Positions 8,206 through 20,869 of a stretch of DNA of 64,000 nt are shown here, piece by piece. Positions within the stretch are counted from its first letter, which is position 1; every line of letters begins with the position of its first letter. The notes below the pieces were generated by a model. The model made no database searches, was not told the origin of the DNA, and worked only from the letters and a program-made list of their open reading frames with translations. Where the stretch lies: contig JAIPBE010000001.1 of assembly GCA_021738725.1 (NCBI GenBank), forward strand, positions 62,001 to 126,000, read 5' to 3'. This stretch comes from Saprospiraceae bacterium (GTDB taxonomy: Bacteria; Bacteroidota; Bacteroidia; Chitinophagales; Saprospiraceae). The position numbers and the translations under genes were made by a program.

Positions 8206-10575
8206 ATGATCATGCATGCAATGCGGTTAATTCTTTTGCTCCCGACTCTGGTCATACCATTGTTCCTGGTTGCCCAGAAAGGCCCGTTAAAAGTTGCCGA
8301 TAAGCAATTTGACCTTCACGCGTATCCTTCAGCGATCCAGGGATATTCGGCCTATTTGGAAAGTCATCCTGAAGATACATCGGTCAAGCTGCGTCTGGCT
8401 CAAAGCTATTTTTTGATCAACCAGCCCCAAAAAACCGTCGACCTGATAGATGACGTATTAGCACATACCAAACTGGCAGATGCAGACAACGTGTTCTATG
8501 CCAAAGCCCTGATGATGACGAGCGATTACCGCCGGGCAGAAGATATTTGGTCTGACATTGCAGCTTCTGAACGGGTACTTGCACAGCAGGGAATGCAATC
8601 CTGCCAGTTTGCCATGGCTTCTGGTGGAGATCGGAAAGCGGCCAAGATAAAAGCCGAGTTGATCAACAGTGATCAGTCCGAGATCGGTCCGTGTTGGTCC
8701 AATGGCCAGCTATACTACAATGCCTTCAATCCAGTCCTGGCCAACTATCCGGATGGATGGGTGATGGGCGATCAATACCATTATCTGATGAGCTCTACAG
8801 TGGATGGGAATGGATTTCTATATCCGCCCAAAGCTGTCAAGAAGGAAGCTCGCCCTTCCCCGAATGAAGGTCCGATCACCATATCTCCGGATGGAAAGCA
8901 GGTGGTGTTTATGCGTGCCAATATTTCCGGCAATGCCCGGCTCACTGCTGAGACAGGATTTCAGTCCAGTTTGTTTGTGGCCGAGATCAATGAAAAAGGA
9001 TTGTGGGAAAATATTCGTCCCTTCCCTTACAATGGGGCATCCTATTCCACTGCTTGGCCACGATTTACCGCCGATGGCCGAGAACTTTATTTCTCTTCAG
9101 ATCGACAGGATGGTCTGGGTGGATTCGACCTCTACAAGTGTACACTCGGCCAGGACGGATGGGAGCCACCACAAAATCTGGGGGCACCGGTCAACTCCCC
9201 TGGAAATGAGATCACCCCGTATTATACCCGGGATATGCTCTATTTCGCCAGTGACTGGCATATCGGTTATGGCGGATATGATCTCTTCAAAGCGGTTCGG
9301 ATGAATGACCGATTTAATAGCGTGGTCCATCTGGGACGAGAGATCAATTCCCCGGCTGACGACCTCGGACTAATCATCGGTGTGGATCCGACCCAAGGGT
9401 ATTTTGTCAGCAATCGAAAAGGCAAAGGTGATCTGGATCTTTACCAATTCAGATTTCAATTGATCGAACGTCATATCCTCGTGAAGGATGCGGTTACAGA
9501 CCAACCCATTCAAGATGCAACCCTGGATCTGCGGCCATGTGGCGGATCTGTTATGCGCAGTGACGAGCAGGGCATGATCATGCTGCAGATGACAGAGATC
9601 CCCTCCTGCAATATCTCGGTCCAGCATCCGGGTTTTGCGGCCCAGCAACAGGATGCGCGTGATCTTCTCACAGGTTCTGAGGTGTTCGAGATCAGTCTCG
9701 TTCCGGATAACTGGAATTTTATGACCCAAATCCTGGATGCGGAAAGTGGTCAGCCTCTCCAGAATGTGCTGCTGCGTTTGACGGAACAACGTAGTGGGCA
9801 GTTTGTAGATATTTACTCGGATGACCAGGGGAATCTTCGCATTCCTATGCACCCCGGGAAATTATACTTCCTGAATTTCAGCTTGTCCGGTTACCAGCAT
9901 GAGTCTCGTACTGTTCAGTTGAGCGCAAATGATGGATCGCCCTTTACCGAGCCTGTTCGGATGAAGTCCATCCTAGCCAGTATGGATCCGACAGAAACCA
10001 TTGAAAAATCAAAAACGGATGCTGTTGAAGGGAAGGCTGCCTCCACACAAGCGGCCTTTGCCGTTCAGGTGGCCTCACTGACAGATGCGGCACAGGCAGA
10101 TATTCGCGGCTTCGAACGTCTGGCCCAGTTTGGCACTGTGTATCAGAAAATAGGAGATGAGCGGATCCGAATCCGGGTAGGGGTTTTCTCCTCCAGGGAT
10201 AATGCCAGAGCTGCAGCTAATGAAATGATCGATCTCGGATATCCGGGTGCGTTTGTGGTAGAGGAATCTGTAGAGTCTCTGATGGACAAGGTTATGCTCT
10301 CCATGGCCGCTGACCGATCAAACGACCCCTTCCAGGATGGGGAGTATCTCATCCGGCTCGCAGCTTATAAAAATCCCAAATGGTTCGATCCGGGAAAACT
10401 AGGAGAGTATGGGGCTATCACCGAGGAGGTGAGTAAGGAATGGACAGTGAAGTTTGTTCGCGGGATTGCCACCATCACGACAGCGCGGGAAGCTCTTCGT
10501 GCAGCAAAGAGTGCCGGTTTTGCAGAATCTCATATCCTCTTCGAACGCGATGGCAACCGACTGAAAGTGGACTGA
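8206..10575 (+). CDS. PorE-like TPR/PD40/CRD protein ending in two SPOR-like domains
   Basis: 789 residues from ATG 8206. ATG 8221 also fits and gives the compact signal peptide MRLILLLPTLVIPLFLVAQ. TPR-like helices lie at about 30-130, PD40 propeller blades at about 150-415 (FTADGRELYFSSDR, GGFDLYK, GGYDLFK), two carboxypeptidase-regulatory-like domains at about 425-590 and a linker rich in Ala, Glu and Lys. Two SPOR-like repeats follow, at about 617-690 (FAVQVASLTDAAQ ... IRVGVFSSRDNARAA) and 710-787 (YLIRLAAYKNPKWF). SPOR domains bind glycan strands lacking stem peptides. The protein therefore has the PorE architecture but with SPOR in place of OmpA as the likely cell-wall anchor. It is monocistronic, converging on tilS with 3 bases between the stops. 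A periplasmic or outer-membrane T9SS accessory role is inferred from architecture. Confidence 0.8.
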   Translation: MIMHAMRLILLLPTLVIPLFLVAQKGPLKVADKQFDLHAYPSAIQGYSAYLESHPEDTSVKLRLAQSYFLINQPQKTVDLIDDVLAHTKLADADNVFYAKALMMTSDYRRAEDIWSDIAASERVLAQQGMQSCQFAMASGGDRKAAKIKAELINSDQSEIGPCWSNGQLYYNAFNPVLANYPDGWVMGDQYHYLMSSTVDGNGFLYPPKAVKKEARPSPNEGPITISPDGKQVVFMRANISGNARLTAETGFQSSLFVAEINEKGLWENIRPFPYNGASYSTAWPRFTADGRELYFSSDRQDGLGGFDLYKCTLGQDGWEPPQNLGAPVNSPGNEITPYYTRDMLYFASDWHIGYGGYDLFKAVRMNDRFNSVVHLGREINSPADDLGLIIGVDPTQGYFVSNRKGKGDLDLYQFRFQLIERHILVKDAVTDQPIQDATLDLRPCGGSVMRSDEQGMIMLQMTEIPSCNISVQHPGFAAQQQDARDLLTGSEVFEISLVPDNWNFMTQILDAESGQPLQNVLLRLTEQRSGQFVDIYSDDQGNLRIPMHPGKLYFLNFSLSGYQHESRTVQLSANDGSPFTEPVRMKSILASMDPTETIEKSKTDAVEGKAASTQAAFAVQVASLTDAAQADIRGFERLAQFGTVYQKIGDERIRIRVGVFSSRDNARAAANEMIDLGYPGAFVVEESVESLMDKVMLSMAADRSNDPFQDGEYLIRLAAYKNPKWFDPGKLGEYGAITEEVSKEWTVKFVRGIATITTAREALRAAKSAGFAESHILFERDGNRLKVD

Positions 10576-10578
10576 TCT

Positions 10579-11949
10579 TCAGGCTCCCTGTTCTTTCGGC
10601 AACCATTGGAGTTCCAGATAGGAACGAGTGCCCGGTCCGGGGTGGACCTGCGCACTGAGCCTGTATCCAAGCAACCAGATGATCTCCTGATCTGGGCCAT
10701 GAGTGAGTACAAGCGTCTTTTCTTTTTCAAACCGATCGGCTTTTGCATCGATCAGGATATCCTTGATTTTTTTTGAACCGGCCATGCCCTTCGGTTGAAT
10801 CCGATCACCCGCACGCCATTCGCGGAGCGTCAGAGGGTAAACCAATTGATCTGCATCGACGATCATGCGATTCAGATCTCCAGGCTCGGAAGAGAGATAG
10901 TGATCTACACTGGTGAGTGTCAGCATGCCATCCGGTCGATCGACAACTTGATCATAGGGCCAGATGTGGTGGTGAGCGGGGCTTACTCCGGGTCGAACTG
11001 GTTGACAAATAACCTGGCCACGATTGACCACACATTCCCAACCTGCTCCCTCAAAATACTGTCCGTGATCATGCGGTGTGAGTCTATCGATGGCTTGCAG
11101 CTGATCACGGCTGAAGCCCTTGGGGTGTAGCCATCGATACCACGCAAAGGAGGACCAACGAACAGACTGCAGTTTGGAAAGATCAAAAGTCCATGTATTC
11201 CCTTCTTTTCGAACGACCTGATCGGTCAGTTGATCCATGGCAGCTTCTGCCGCTAACAAGGCACCTGCCGCATCCTGACTCTGCTGTTGCACAAGTGAAT
11301 GCAACGCGGGCTTCAGTTTCAGCAAACCGGGTACGATCTGATGCCGTAGCTGATTCCTCAAATAGGTGTTGGTTTCATTGGAACTGTCCAATCGATACAC
11401 CAGGCCTTCATTCTCGAGGTACGCCATGACCTCCTGACGGGTGAATGGCAGCAACGGGCGACAAAAGACGTCTCTCCGACAGGGAATACCCGACCATCCA
11501 GCCAATCCGGTTCCTCTCAGCCAGTGCAAAAGGATGGTTTCGATCTGGTCATCGGCCTGATGTCCGGTCAGCAGGCAGGAGCCCTGTCCTGCCGCGATCA
11601 GTTCATTCCACCAGGTGTAACGAACATTTCTGGCCGCCATTTGCAAGGAAAGTCCCATGCAGGCAGCCAGTTCATCCGGTGATGAGTGGAGCACGTGAAC
11701 GGGCACTCCAAATTGCTCTCCCAATTGGCGGACCAGCTGTTCATCCTGATCAGATTCCGCACCCCTCAGATGATAGTTGACATGAGCAAGGCCGGCCAGC
11801 TGACCGCTTCGGTGGGCCAGATGTGTCAGCGCAACTGAATCCGGGCCGCCGCTGATCCCCACCAGTAGAGCATCCTGAGGGCCCCACAGGTGATAGGCTT
11901 CAGCTGATTTCAAAAAGGTGTCAAGATTCAGTTGGCCGATACCGCTCAT
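10579..11949 (-). CDS. tilS: tRNA(Ile)-lysidine synthase
   Basis: 456 residues from ATG 11949. TilS uses ATP to attach lysine to C34 of the CAU-anticodon tRNA-Ile, converting it to read AUA. The PP-loop motif SGGPDS lies near residue 33, followed by the N-type ATPase fold (HVNYHLRGAESDQDEQLV, LLTGHQADDQIET), then a linker and the C-terminal TilS_C domain (LREWRAGDRIQPKGMAGSKK ... DILIDAKA). A longer in-frame start at 12027 would add 26 residues without family likeness, so the inner ATG was chosen. It is the last gene of the minus-strand run panB-mltG-tilS, 129 bases after mltG, so it may have its own promoter. Length is normal for the family. Confidence 0.95.
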   Translation of the reverse strand: MSGIGQLNLDTFLKSAEAYHLWGPQDALLVGISGGPDSVALTHLAHRSGQLAGLAHVNYHLRGAESDQDEQLVRQLGEQFGVPVHVLHSSPDELAACMGLSLQMAARNVRYTWWNELIAAGQGSCLLTGHQADDQIETILLHWLRGTGLAGWSGIPCRRDVFCRPLLPFTRQEVMAYLENEGLVYRLDSSNETNTYLRNQLRHQIVPGLLKLKPALHSLVQQQSQDAAGALLAAEAAMDQLTDQVVRKEGNTWTFDLSKLQSVRWSSFAWYRWLHPKGFSRDQLQAIDRLTPHDHGQYFEGAGWECVVNRGQVICQPVRPGVSPAHHHIWPYDQVVDRPDGMLTLTSVDHYLSSEPGDLNRMIVDADQLVYPLTLREWRAGDRIQPKGMAGSKKIKDILIDAKADRFEKEKTLVLTHGPDQEIIWLLGYRLSAQVHPGPGTRSYLELQWLPKEQGA

Positions 11950-12078
11950 AGATGGCGTGAAGCAACAGGTTGAATGATCCCTCTGAATGGTTTCGAAGGG
12001 AGCCAAGCCGAAAATAGTGAAGTCCAAGGAATGTTGCCCGGATACAGTCTTGGCATTCCAACCTGGACTGTTTGGATC

Positions 12079-13122
12079 TTAGCGAAAGATCCGCTGCTCA
12101 TTCAACCAATGTTGATAATTTCTGGCATTCGCATTATGGGCTGCAAGGGTTCGGGCAAATGTATGTCGTCCCGACCGATCTGGTTTTGCGCAGAAATAGA
12201 TATACTCGTGTTTCTCAGCCTGAAGCGTAGCCAGGATGGTCCCGGGTTCTGGCATGCAGATGGGCCCTGGCGGGAGCCCGGGATATTTATATGTGTTGTA
12301 GGGAGAGTCGATCTCCAGATCACTGAACAACACTCTTCCTGTTGAAAAGTCCCCTTTGGCAAATACCACCGTAGGATCTGCCTGCAAGGGGATGCCACGT
12401 TCGAGACGATTCAGGTACACTCTCGCAATGGTCGCCTTTTCATCTTTCACTAAGGTTTCTTTTTCTACAATGGATGCCAGGATGTAGATCTGGTTGGGTG
12501 TATACCCGGCTTGCGTGGCTTGTTCGATCCGTTCAGGGGTCCAGAAGCGATTGTATTCCTCGACCATCCGCACCAGCAGTTCTTCCGGTTTGATGGTCCA
12601 ATAGACCTCATAGGTGTTGGGCAGGAATAGACACATCAACGAGTCTTCCCCTGCGCTGGATTCAGGGATAATTTGGCGACTATTGCGGAAAGCGTCCCAG
12701 ATCTCCAGAGAGTCCGGTTCGATCTGATGACCGATCTTTCCGGCAAGTTCATCCAGGGTCCGGACGTTATGAATCACCAGTTTGATCGGGGATTGGGCGC
12801 CCGAACGCAACAAGCGCACCAGGGTCAGATTGCTCCAGCCATCTTCAAGCCGATATTGTCCGGGACGAACCCGAGCGCCATACTTTAAATAACGAGCACA
12901 GGAGGTGAAGGAAGCCGTGTCTGCAATGATACCAAGGCTATCCAATTGGCGGACAAGTCCCTCAAAAGTGGTACCCGTTCGAATGGAAAGTCGTTGAGTC
13001 GATGGGGACATCTGAACATTCGGTGCAAAAAAAACGGGCTCGATATATTGGGAATAGATCAGCAATCCTCCCATCAGAAGCGCTACCAGCGCAAAGACAA
13101 CGATCAGGAACCAACGACGCAT
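12079..13122 (-). CDS. mltG: Endolytic murein transglycosylase MltG (YceG-like)
   Basis: 347 residues. The inner-membrane anchor is at residues 5-25 (FLIVVFALVALLMGGLLIYS) and the rest is periplasmic. MltG cleaves nascent glycan strands and is thought to set their length. The YceG domain is clear: ILASIVEKETLVKDEKATIA contains the catalytic Glu (the first E of VEKET), followed by VYLNRLERGIPLQADPTV, the conserved SPYNTYKYPGLPPGPI segment and the YFCAKPDRSGRHTFA end motif. It starts 6 bases after panB and probably shares its transcript. Nothing is unusual in length or motifs. Confidence 0.95.
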   Translation of the reverse strand: MRRWFLIVVFALVALLMGGLLIYSQYIEPVFFAPNVQMSPSTQRLSIRTGTTFEGLVRQLDSLGIIADTASFTSCARYLKYGARVRPGQYRLEDGWSNLTLVRLLRSGAQSPIKLVIHNVRTLDELAGKIGHQIEPDSLEIWDAFRNSRQIIPESSAGEDSLMCLFLPNTYEVYWTIKPEELLVRMVEEYNRFWTPERIEQATQAGYTPNQIYILASIVEKETLVKDEKATIARVYLNRLERGIPLQADPTVVFAKGDFSTGRVLFSDLEIDSPYNTYKYPGLPPGPICMPEPGTILATLQAEKHEYIYFCAKPDRSGRHTFARTLAAHNANARNYQHWLNEQRIFR

Positions 13123-13128
13123 AGAGGA

Positions 13129-13944
13129 TCAATACTGTTCTTTATCATTGGGAAAATCTCCCTTTCGCACATCCTTTATATAGTTGTTGACCGCGCCACT
13201 GATGTCCTCATACAGGTTTAGATACCGACGCAAAAACCGGGGTTCAAAATCTTTGGTGATCCCGATCATATCATGCGTGACAAGGACCTGACCGTCGACA
13301 CCAGATCCGGCTCCGATGCCGATAATGGGGATATCAACCTCTTCGGCAACTTTCGAAGCGAGGTGGGCAGGAATTTTTTCAAGTACCAGACTGAAACATC
13401 CAATCTCTGCGAGTAATCGCGCATCATCTCTCAACTTCGCTGCTTCCGTATCTTCTTTCGCACGGACAGCATAGGTCCCAAACTTGTAGATCGACTGGGG
13501 GGTTAATCCCAAATGGCCCATGACCGGAATGCCAGCCCGGAGAATACGATGGATCGCCTCTTCCACTTCACTCCCTCCTTCCAGTTTGACTGCATGTGCA
13601 CCGGACTCTTTCATGATCCGGATGGCCGACTCCAGAGCCTTACCAGGATTGCTCTGGTAGGAACCAAAGGGAAGATCCACGACGACCAGGGCCCGACGCA
13701 CAGCCCTGACCACAGATTGGGCGTGATAGATCATCTGATCCAGGGTGATCGGCAGGGTGGTCTCGTGACCGGCCATCACGTTGGAGGCGGAGTCGCCAAC
13801 CAGCAGGATGTCGATACCAGCGTCATCCAGGATCCGGGCCATGGAAAAATCATAAGCCGTCAGCATGGCGATTTTTTCACCCGCATGCTTCATGGCTTGC
13901 AAATTGTGAGTCGTGACGCGTTTGATCTCGGATTGTACGGACAT
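13129..13944 (-). CDS. panB: 3-methyl-2-oxobutanoate hydroxymethyltransferase (ketopantoate hydroxymethyltransferase)
   Basis: 271 residues, full length for PanB. The enzyme transfers a hydroxymethyl group from 5,10-methylenetetrahydrofolate to alpha-ketoisovalerate, the first committed step of pantothenate and CoA synthesis. Diagnostic motifs are [19 protein letters not shown], the metal-binding [39 protein letters not shown], the catalytic Glu in [11 protein letters not shown] and the [15 protein letters not shown] loop. It is the first gene of the panB-mltG-tilS run. A -7-like box lies 20 bases upstream. Other pantothenate genes are not in this window. Confidence 0.97.
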   Translation of the reverse strand: MSVQSEIKRVTTHNLQAMKHAGEKIAMLTAYDFSMARILDDAGIDILLVGDSASNVMAGHETTLPITLDQMIYHAQSVVRAVRRALVVVDLPFGSYQSNPGKALESAIRIMKESGAHAVKLEGGSEVEEAIHRILRAGIPVMGHLGLTPQSIYKFGTYAVRAKEDTEAAKLRDDARLLAEIGCFSLVLEKIPAHLASKVAEEVDIPIIGIGAGSGVDGQVLVTHDMIGITKDFEPRFLRRYLNLYEDISGAVNNYIKDVRKGDFPNDKEQY

Positions 13945-13963
13945 AACAAAAGTTTGGGGGCTA

Positions 13964-13971
13964 CGAAGATA
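13964..13971 (-). promoter_or_regulatory. Possible -7 box (TATCTTCG) of panB
   Basis: Minus-strand TATCTTCG, one change from TAnnTTTG, 19 bases before the panB ATG. Spacing is typical for this genome. Confidence 0.45.
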
Positions 13972-14039
13972 GTAATCCTTAACGAGGGGTATGTCGGCAT
14001 TTAGGCATTTTCAACCTTTTCACAATCCCCGCATTGATG

Positions 14040-14047
14040 TACCTTTG
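14040..14047 (+). promoter_or_regulatory. -7 box (TACCTTTG) immediately before a lipoprotein start
   Basis: Exact TAnnTTTG match ending only 5 bases before ATG 14053. If the transcript starts about 6 bases after the box, the mRNA would have no leader. Confidence 0.55.
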
Positions 14048-14052
14048 CGCCT

Positions 14053-15048
14053 ATGAAAAGAATTGCGTTGTTTGCCTTGTTGATCGCGGTCCTATCCGGG
14101 GTCGGCTGTGATAATGAGTTGGACCTGGTCTCCGATTGGAAAGAAATTCCAGTAGTGTATGGATTCCTTTCGCGTGGTGATACGGCACAGTATATCCGAG
14201 TAGAGAAGGCTTTTCTGGATCCGAAGACAAGTGCTTATGTCATCGCCAAGAATCCTGATTCCCTCTATTTTCCCAATGCGATCGTACAGTTGGAAGACCT
14301 GACCTCCGGGTCGAAGGTCACTCTGACCAGGGTGGATGGCACTCTGGAAGGATATCCACGTGCGCCAGGTGTTTTTGCTACGGCACCCAATTTTCTGTAC
14401 AAGATCAAAACGGATGAAGCGATGATCTTCACCGATCGTGAGTATCGCATCCTGGTGTCTGACGAAGCCGGTCGGTTGATTACGAGCTCGAAAACGAAGG
14501 TGGTTGGTGATTATACCTTCACGTTTTCCTCACCTCCGGATAAGATCACCTTTCTCTATGACAATTCGATCAATATCGGGTGGCGGTCGAATGAGAATAC
14601 GGCTTACTTCTATGACGTGGCCATGCGCATACACGTCCAGGAAACGGAGACCGGAGGCTCGGGTCCAGTCGAAAAAGTGCTGACCTGGCCAATTGAAAAG
14701 AATATCTTGCGCGGAAACTCAAAGAACATAAATACTTATCTGGCAGGGGTGTCATTTTACCAGTTCATGCGCAGCCACCTGGAAGTAAAGTCCAATGTAT
14801 CTCGTAAGTTTCTCTACATGGAGATCCAGGTCGATGCCGGCGGCAAGGCGATCTATGACTTCCTTTCTGTCGGAAAGGCCAATTCCGGGATCACCGGCGC
14901 GGAATACATCCCATCCTATTCGAATATCGATAACGGATTTGGACTGTTCTCATCCCGGTATTTCCTGGTTGGGAAGAACTTTACACTGAGCACTCAATCG
15001 CTCGACTCCCTCAAACAGGGGATCTATACTAAGGATCTCAATTTCTAG
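14053..15048 (+). CDS. DUF4249-like secreted lipoprotein
   Basis: 331 residues with a lipoprotein signal: MKRIALFALLIAVLSGVGC, lipobox ending at Cys19 and followed by DNE. The body is beta-rich with an early YGFLSRGDTAQYIRVEKAF segment, an Ig-like carboxypeptidase-regulatory-type region (PNAIVQLEDLTSGSKVTL) and an SSKTKVVGDYTF strand. This resembles DUF4249/SusD-partner-like lipoproteins that often accompany TonB-dependent receptors, but no receptor is adjacent here, so the assignment is tentative. The protein is expected at the outer membrane. It is divergent from panB, with dnaK following after 137 bases. The TACCTTTG box touching the start suggests a very short leader. The function is unknown. 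Confidence 0.7.
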   Translation: MKRIALFALLIAVLSGVGCDNELDLVSDWKEIPVVYGFLSRGDTAQYIRVEKAFLDPKTSAYVIAKNPDSLYFPNAIVQLEDLTSGSKVTLTRVDGTLEGYPRAPGVFATAPNFLYKIKTDEAMIFTDREYRILVSDEAGRLITSSKTKVVGDYTFTFSSPPDKITFLYDNSINIGWRSNENTAYFYDVAMRIHVQETETGGSGPVEKVLTWPIEKNILRGNSKNINTYLAGVSFYQFMRSHLEVKSNVSRKFLYMEIQVDAGGKAIYDFLSVGKANSGITGAEYIPSYSNIDNGFGLFSSRYFLVGKNFTLSTQSLDSLKQGIYTKDLNF

Positions 15049-15060
15049 GATACAGCACTT

Positions 15061-15129
15061 CTGTCGTTTTGTCAGTGAGCCTTTCCGCATTCTGTCAGGA
15101 TGGGCGTCTTTTCTGCCACTCTGGTCAGT
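15061..15129 (+). repeat. Three phased CTGYCR-N3-TGK motifs upstream of dnaK
   Basis: Copies begin at 15061 (ctgtcgttttgtcagt), 15092 (ctgtcaggatgggcgt) and 15113 (ctgccactctggtcag). The spacings of 31 and 21 bases correspond to about three and two helical turns, so all copies face the same side of the DNA. The cluster lies between the lipoprotein stop and dnaK, with no standard TAnnTTTG promoter nearby. It is a candidate regulator-binding array, possibly for stress control. Confidence 0.45.
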
Positions 15130-15185
15130 TTTTATGTCTTGGCATATCGATTGAACAGGGGTAAGCAGACATAAATCTGAACATA

Positions 15186-17093
15186 ATGGGAAAAATCATT
15201 GGTATAGACTTGGGAACGACCAACTCCTGTGTCGCCGTGATGGAAGGAAATGAGCCAGTTGTCATCGCCAATGAAGAAGGTCGGCGGACAACTCCGTCAG
15301 TAGTGGCATTCCTCGATAACGGTGAACGGAAGATCGGTGATCCTGCAAAACGTCAGGCGATCACAAATCCGACGCGGACGATCGCTTCCATCAAACGATT
15401 CATGGGGACACGTTTCTCTGAAATTACAGGAGAAGCGGGCAAGATGCCCTACAAAGTGGTCAAAGGAGACAACGATACCGTAAAGGTGTCAGTCGATGAC
15501 CGCAATTATACAGCCCAAGAAATTTCTGCCATGATCCTTCAAAAGATGAAGAAGGTAGCTGAAGATTTTCTGGGTCAACCTGTCACAGAAGCTGTCGTGA
15601 CCGTGCCGGCTTATTTTAATGACTCGCAGCGTCAGGCGACCAAAGAAGCAGGCGAGATCGCCGGTCTGACCATCAAGCGGATCATCAACGAGCCGACTGC
15701 GGCTGCCCTGGCCTACGGCCTGGACAAGAAGCACAAGGACATGACCATCGCGGTATTTGACCTCGGTGGTGGCACATTTGATATTTCCATCCTCGAATTG
15801 GGTGAAGGTGTATTTGAAGTGAAGTCCACCAACGGTGACACCCACCTGGGTGGTGACGACTTCGACCGGGTGATCATCGATCATCTCGCCGACACATTCA
15901 AGGCTCAGGAGAATATCGATCTGCGCAAGGACCCTATGGCCCTTCAGCGTTTGAAGGATGCCGCGGAGAAAGCCAAAATTGAGATGTCCTCATCTGTGGA
16001 AACGGAGATCAACCTTCCGTATATCACAGCTGTCGACGGCGTGCCCAAACACCTGGTTCTGAAGTTTACTAGAGCCAAGTTCGAACAACTGGCTGATGCC
16101 TTGGTCAAGCGGACGCTCGAACCATGCCAAAAGGCCCTGGATGATGCAGGATTGAGTAAGGAAGAGATTGATGAGATCATCCTGGTGGGTGGTTCGACCC
16201 GTATCCCACGAATCCAACAGGCTGTTGAAGATTTCTTCGGTAAAAAGCCCAGCAAAGGCGTAAATCCGGATGAAGTGGTAGCCGTAGGAGCTGCGATCCA
16301 GGGAGGTGTGCTGAGTGGCGATGTATCAGATGTCCTGCTGCTGGATGTGACCCCGCTTTCTATGGGAATTGAAACGATGGGAGGTGTCTATGATGTGGTG
16401 ATCGAAGCCAACTCCACGATTCCGACCAAAAAGTCAAAGACCTATTCTACCGCTGCGGACAACCAGCCGTCTGTAGAGATCCACATCCTGCAGGGTGAAC
16501 GCCCAATGGCGAAGGACAACCGTAGCGTCGGTCGATTTATCCTGGACGGTATTCCACCTGCCCAGCGAGGTACCCCTCAGATCGAAGTCGGCTTCGATAT
16601 CGATGCCAATGGTATCCTGAGTGTGTCTGCTCTGGATAAGGGAACAGGTAAAAGCCAGAATATCCGCATCGAAGCGTCAACCGGTCTCAGCAAAGAGGAG
16701 GTCGAACGGATGAAGGCAGAAGCTCAAGCGAATGCGGATACGGATAAGGAAGCTCGCGAACGTGCGGACAAGATGAACATGGCGGATACCCTCATCTTCC
16801 AGACAGACAAGCAATTGTCCGAGTTTGGAGAGAAGATTCCAAAGGAGAAGCTCGATGCCATACAGTCTGCTCTGGATGCCTTGAAAGAGGCGCACAAAAT
16901 GCAGGATCTGGCCAAGATGGATGCGGAGACGGAACGTCTCAACCAGGCATGGCAGGCTGCCAGCCAGGACATCTATCAGGCACAGCAGGGAACGGACGGT
17001 GCAGCCAATGGCAGCGATGCCACGGATGCTTCGACCAATCCGACAGAGGATGTTACAGATGTCGAATACGAAGAAGTAGACGACAAGAAGTGA
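15186..17093 (+). CDS. dnaK: Molecular chaperone DnaK (Hsp70)
   Basis: 635 residues, full length. It is a cytoplasmic ATP-dependent chaperone acting with DnaJ and GrpE. The nucleotide-binding domain opens with [19 protein letters not shown] and contains [18 protein letters not shown] and [11 protein letters not shown]. The substrate-binding domain starts about residue 385 ([14 protein letters not shown]) and the helical lid is rich in charged residues. The C-terminus [10 protein letters not shown] carries the bacterial EEVDDKK-type tail. dnaJ and grpE are not adjacent. No TAnnTTTG box is seen upstream; three phased motifs at 15061-15129 may be the control region. A strong terminator follows, so the gene is probably monocistronic. 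Confidence 0.98.
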   Translation: MGKIIGIDLGTTNSCVAVMEGNEPVVIANEEGRRTTPSVVAFLDNGERKIGDPAKRQAITNPTRTIASIKRFMGTRFSEITGEAGKMPYKVVKGDNDTVKVSVDDRNYTAQEISAMILQKMKKVAEDFLGQPVTEAVVTVPAYFNDSQRQATKEAGEIAGLTIKRIINEPTAAALAYGLDKKHKDMTIAVFDLGGGTFDISILELGEGVFEVKSTNGDTHLGGDDFDRVIIDHLADTFKAQENIDLRKDPMALQRLKDAAEKAKIEMSSSVETEINLPYITAVDGVPKHLVLKFTRAKFEQLADALVKRTLEPCQKALDDAGLSKEEIDEIILVGGSTRIPRIQQAVEDFFGKKPSKGVNPDEVVAVGAAIQGGVLSGDVSDVLLLDVTPLSMGIETMGGVYDVVIEANSTIPTKKSKTYSTAADNQPSVEIHILQGERPMAKDNRSVGRFILDGIPPAQRGTPQIEVGFDIDANGILSVSALDKGTGKSQNIRIEASTGLSKEEVERMKAEAQANADTDKEARERADKMNMADTLIFQTDKQLSEFGEKIPKEKLDAIQSALDALKEAHKMQDLAKMDAETERLNQAWQAASQDIYQAQQGTDGAANGSDATDASTNPTEDVTDVEYEEVDDKK

Positions 17094-17117
17094 TCCTCCT
17101 GGAACACACATTGAACA

Positions 17118-17150
17118 GGACGCCCGGCATTTTGTCGGGCGTTCTTTTTT
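17118..17150 (+). terminator. Rho-independent terminator after dnaK
   Basis: Stem ggacgcccg / cgggcgttc (one G-U pair) followed by TTTTTT at 17145-17150. It starts 24 bases after the dnaK stop. Confidence 0.9.
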
Positions 17151-17325
17151 ACCGTTAATTCTGTGAAGAAACAGCTGCTTGGATGGTCACATCTCTCAAG
17201 GGACAGATAGATCAACCAGGTCAGATTGAATAATTTAACCATCTTCAGATCAGGGATTTCCTGTCGATTGAAAAGATCTTTTCAGGAAATTCGTGTGGGC
17301 CTATCTCTAGGTTGGACGTTTTGTC

Positions 17326-17333
17326 TACCTTTG
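17326..17333 (+). promoter_or_regulatory. -7 box (TACCTTTG) of pyrG
   Basis: Exact TAnnTTTG match 22 bases before the pyrG ATG. No -33 TTTG at the usual distance is evident. Confidence 0.6.
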
Positions 17334-17343
17334 GATCCCGTAA

Positions 17344-20328
<2,985 letters not shown>

Positions 20329-20348
<20 letters not shown>

Positions 20349-20868
20349 ACTTTCAATGGAGGCTTTGGAAGCCCGGCATGCTGCACTGCAAAAGTCCGAA
20401 CCATGGCCTGTTTCTGTAGTATGTGATGATCTGAGAAGTGCATTGAATGTGGGTTCTATTTTCCGAACAGGCGATGCCTTTCGGATCGCCCATGTATGGT
20501 TATGTGGTATATCGGCACAACCACCACATCGCGAAATCCTCAAAACGGCTCTGGGGGCCACCGATACGGTACCATGGTCCTATCGGAAGGATGTTGGAGA
20601 ATTGATCATGGAACTGCAGGCAAAGGGCATCCAATGTATCGGACTGGAGCAAACCACTGGGTCAAAACCATTGCAGAAATGGGTTTGGGATGGACAAACA
20701 CCTATGGCCGTGGTGGTTGGAAACGAAGTGCATGGCGTGTCTGATGAAATACTGGATCAGCTGGACGGGTACATGGAGATCCCCCAATTCGGCTCCAAAC
20801 ACAGTCTGAATGTTGCCGTTGCCACAGGGATCGCCCTGTGGGAGCTCATACGGCAACAATTAGTCTAA
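20329..20868 (+). CDS. SpoU/TrmH family RNA 2'-O-methyltransferase
   Basis: 179 residues. SPOUT-class methylases transfer a methyl from SAM to a ribose 2'-OH of tRNA or rRNA and form a deep-trefoil knot. The SpoU motifs are present: VVCDDLRSALNVGSIFRTGDAF (motif 1, with the conserved N and R), AVVVGNEVHGVSDEIL (motif 2) and MEIPQFGSKHSLNVAVATGIAL (motif 3, the knot SLNVAVA). It lacks the N-terminal RNA-binding extension of RlmB-like proteins, and the exact RNA target cannot be told. The ATG lies inside the end of the preceding gene (20-base overlap), so coupling is likely. Confidence 0.9.
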
Positions 20869-20869
20869 T

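Noticed and set aside
15131-15160. TGGCA...TTGA sequence resembling a sigma-54 promoter upstream of dnaK
   Set aside because: The -12 element lacks the GC of the consensus TTGC, and no activator site or sigma-54 context is visible.
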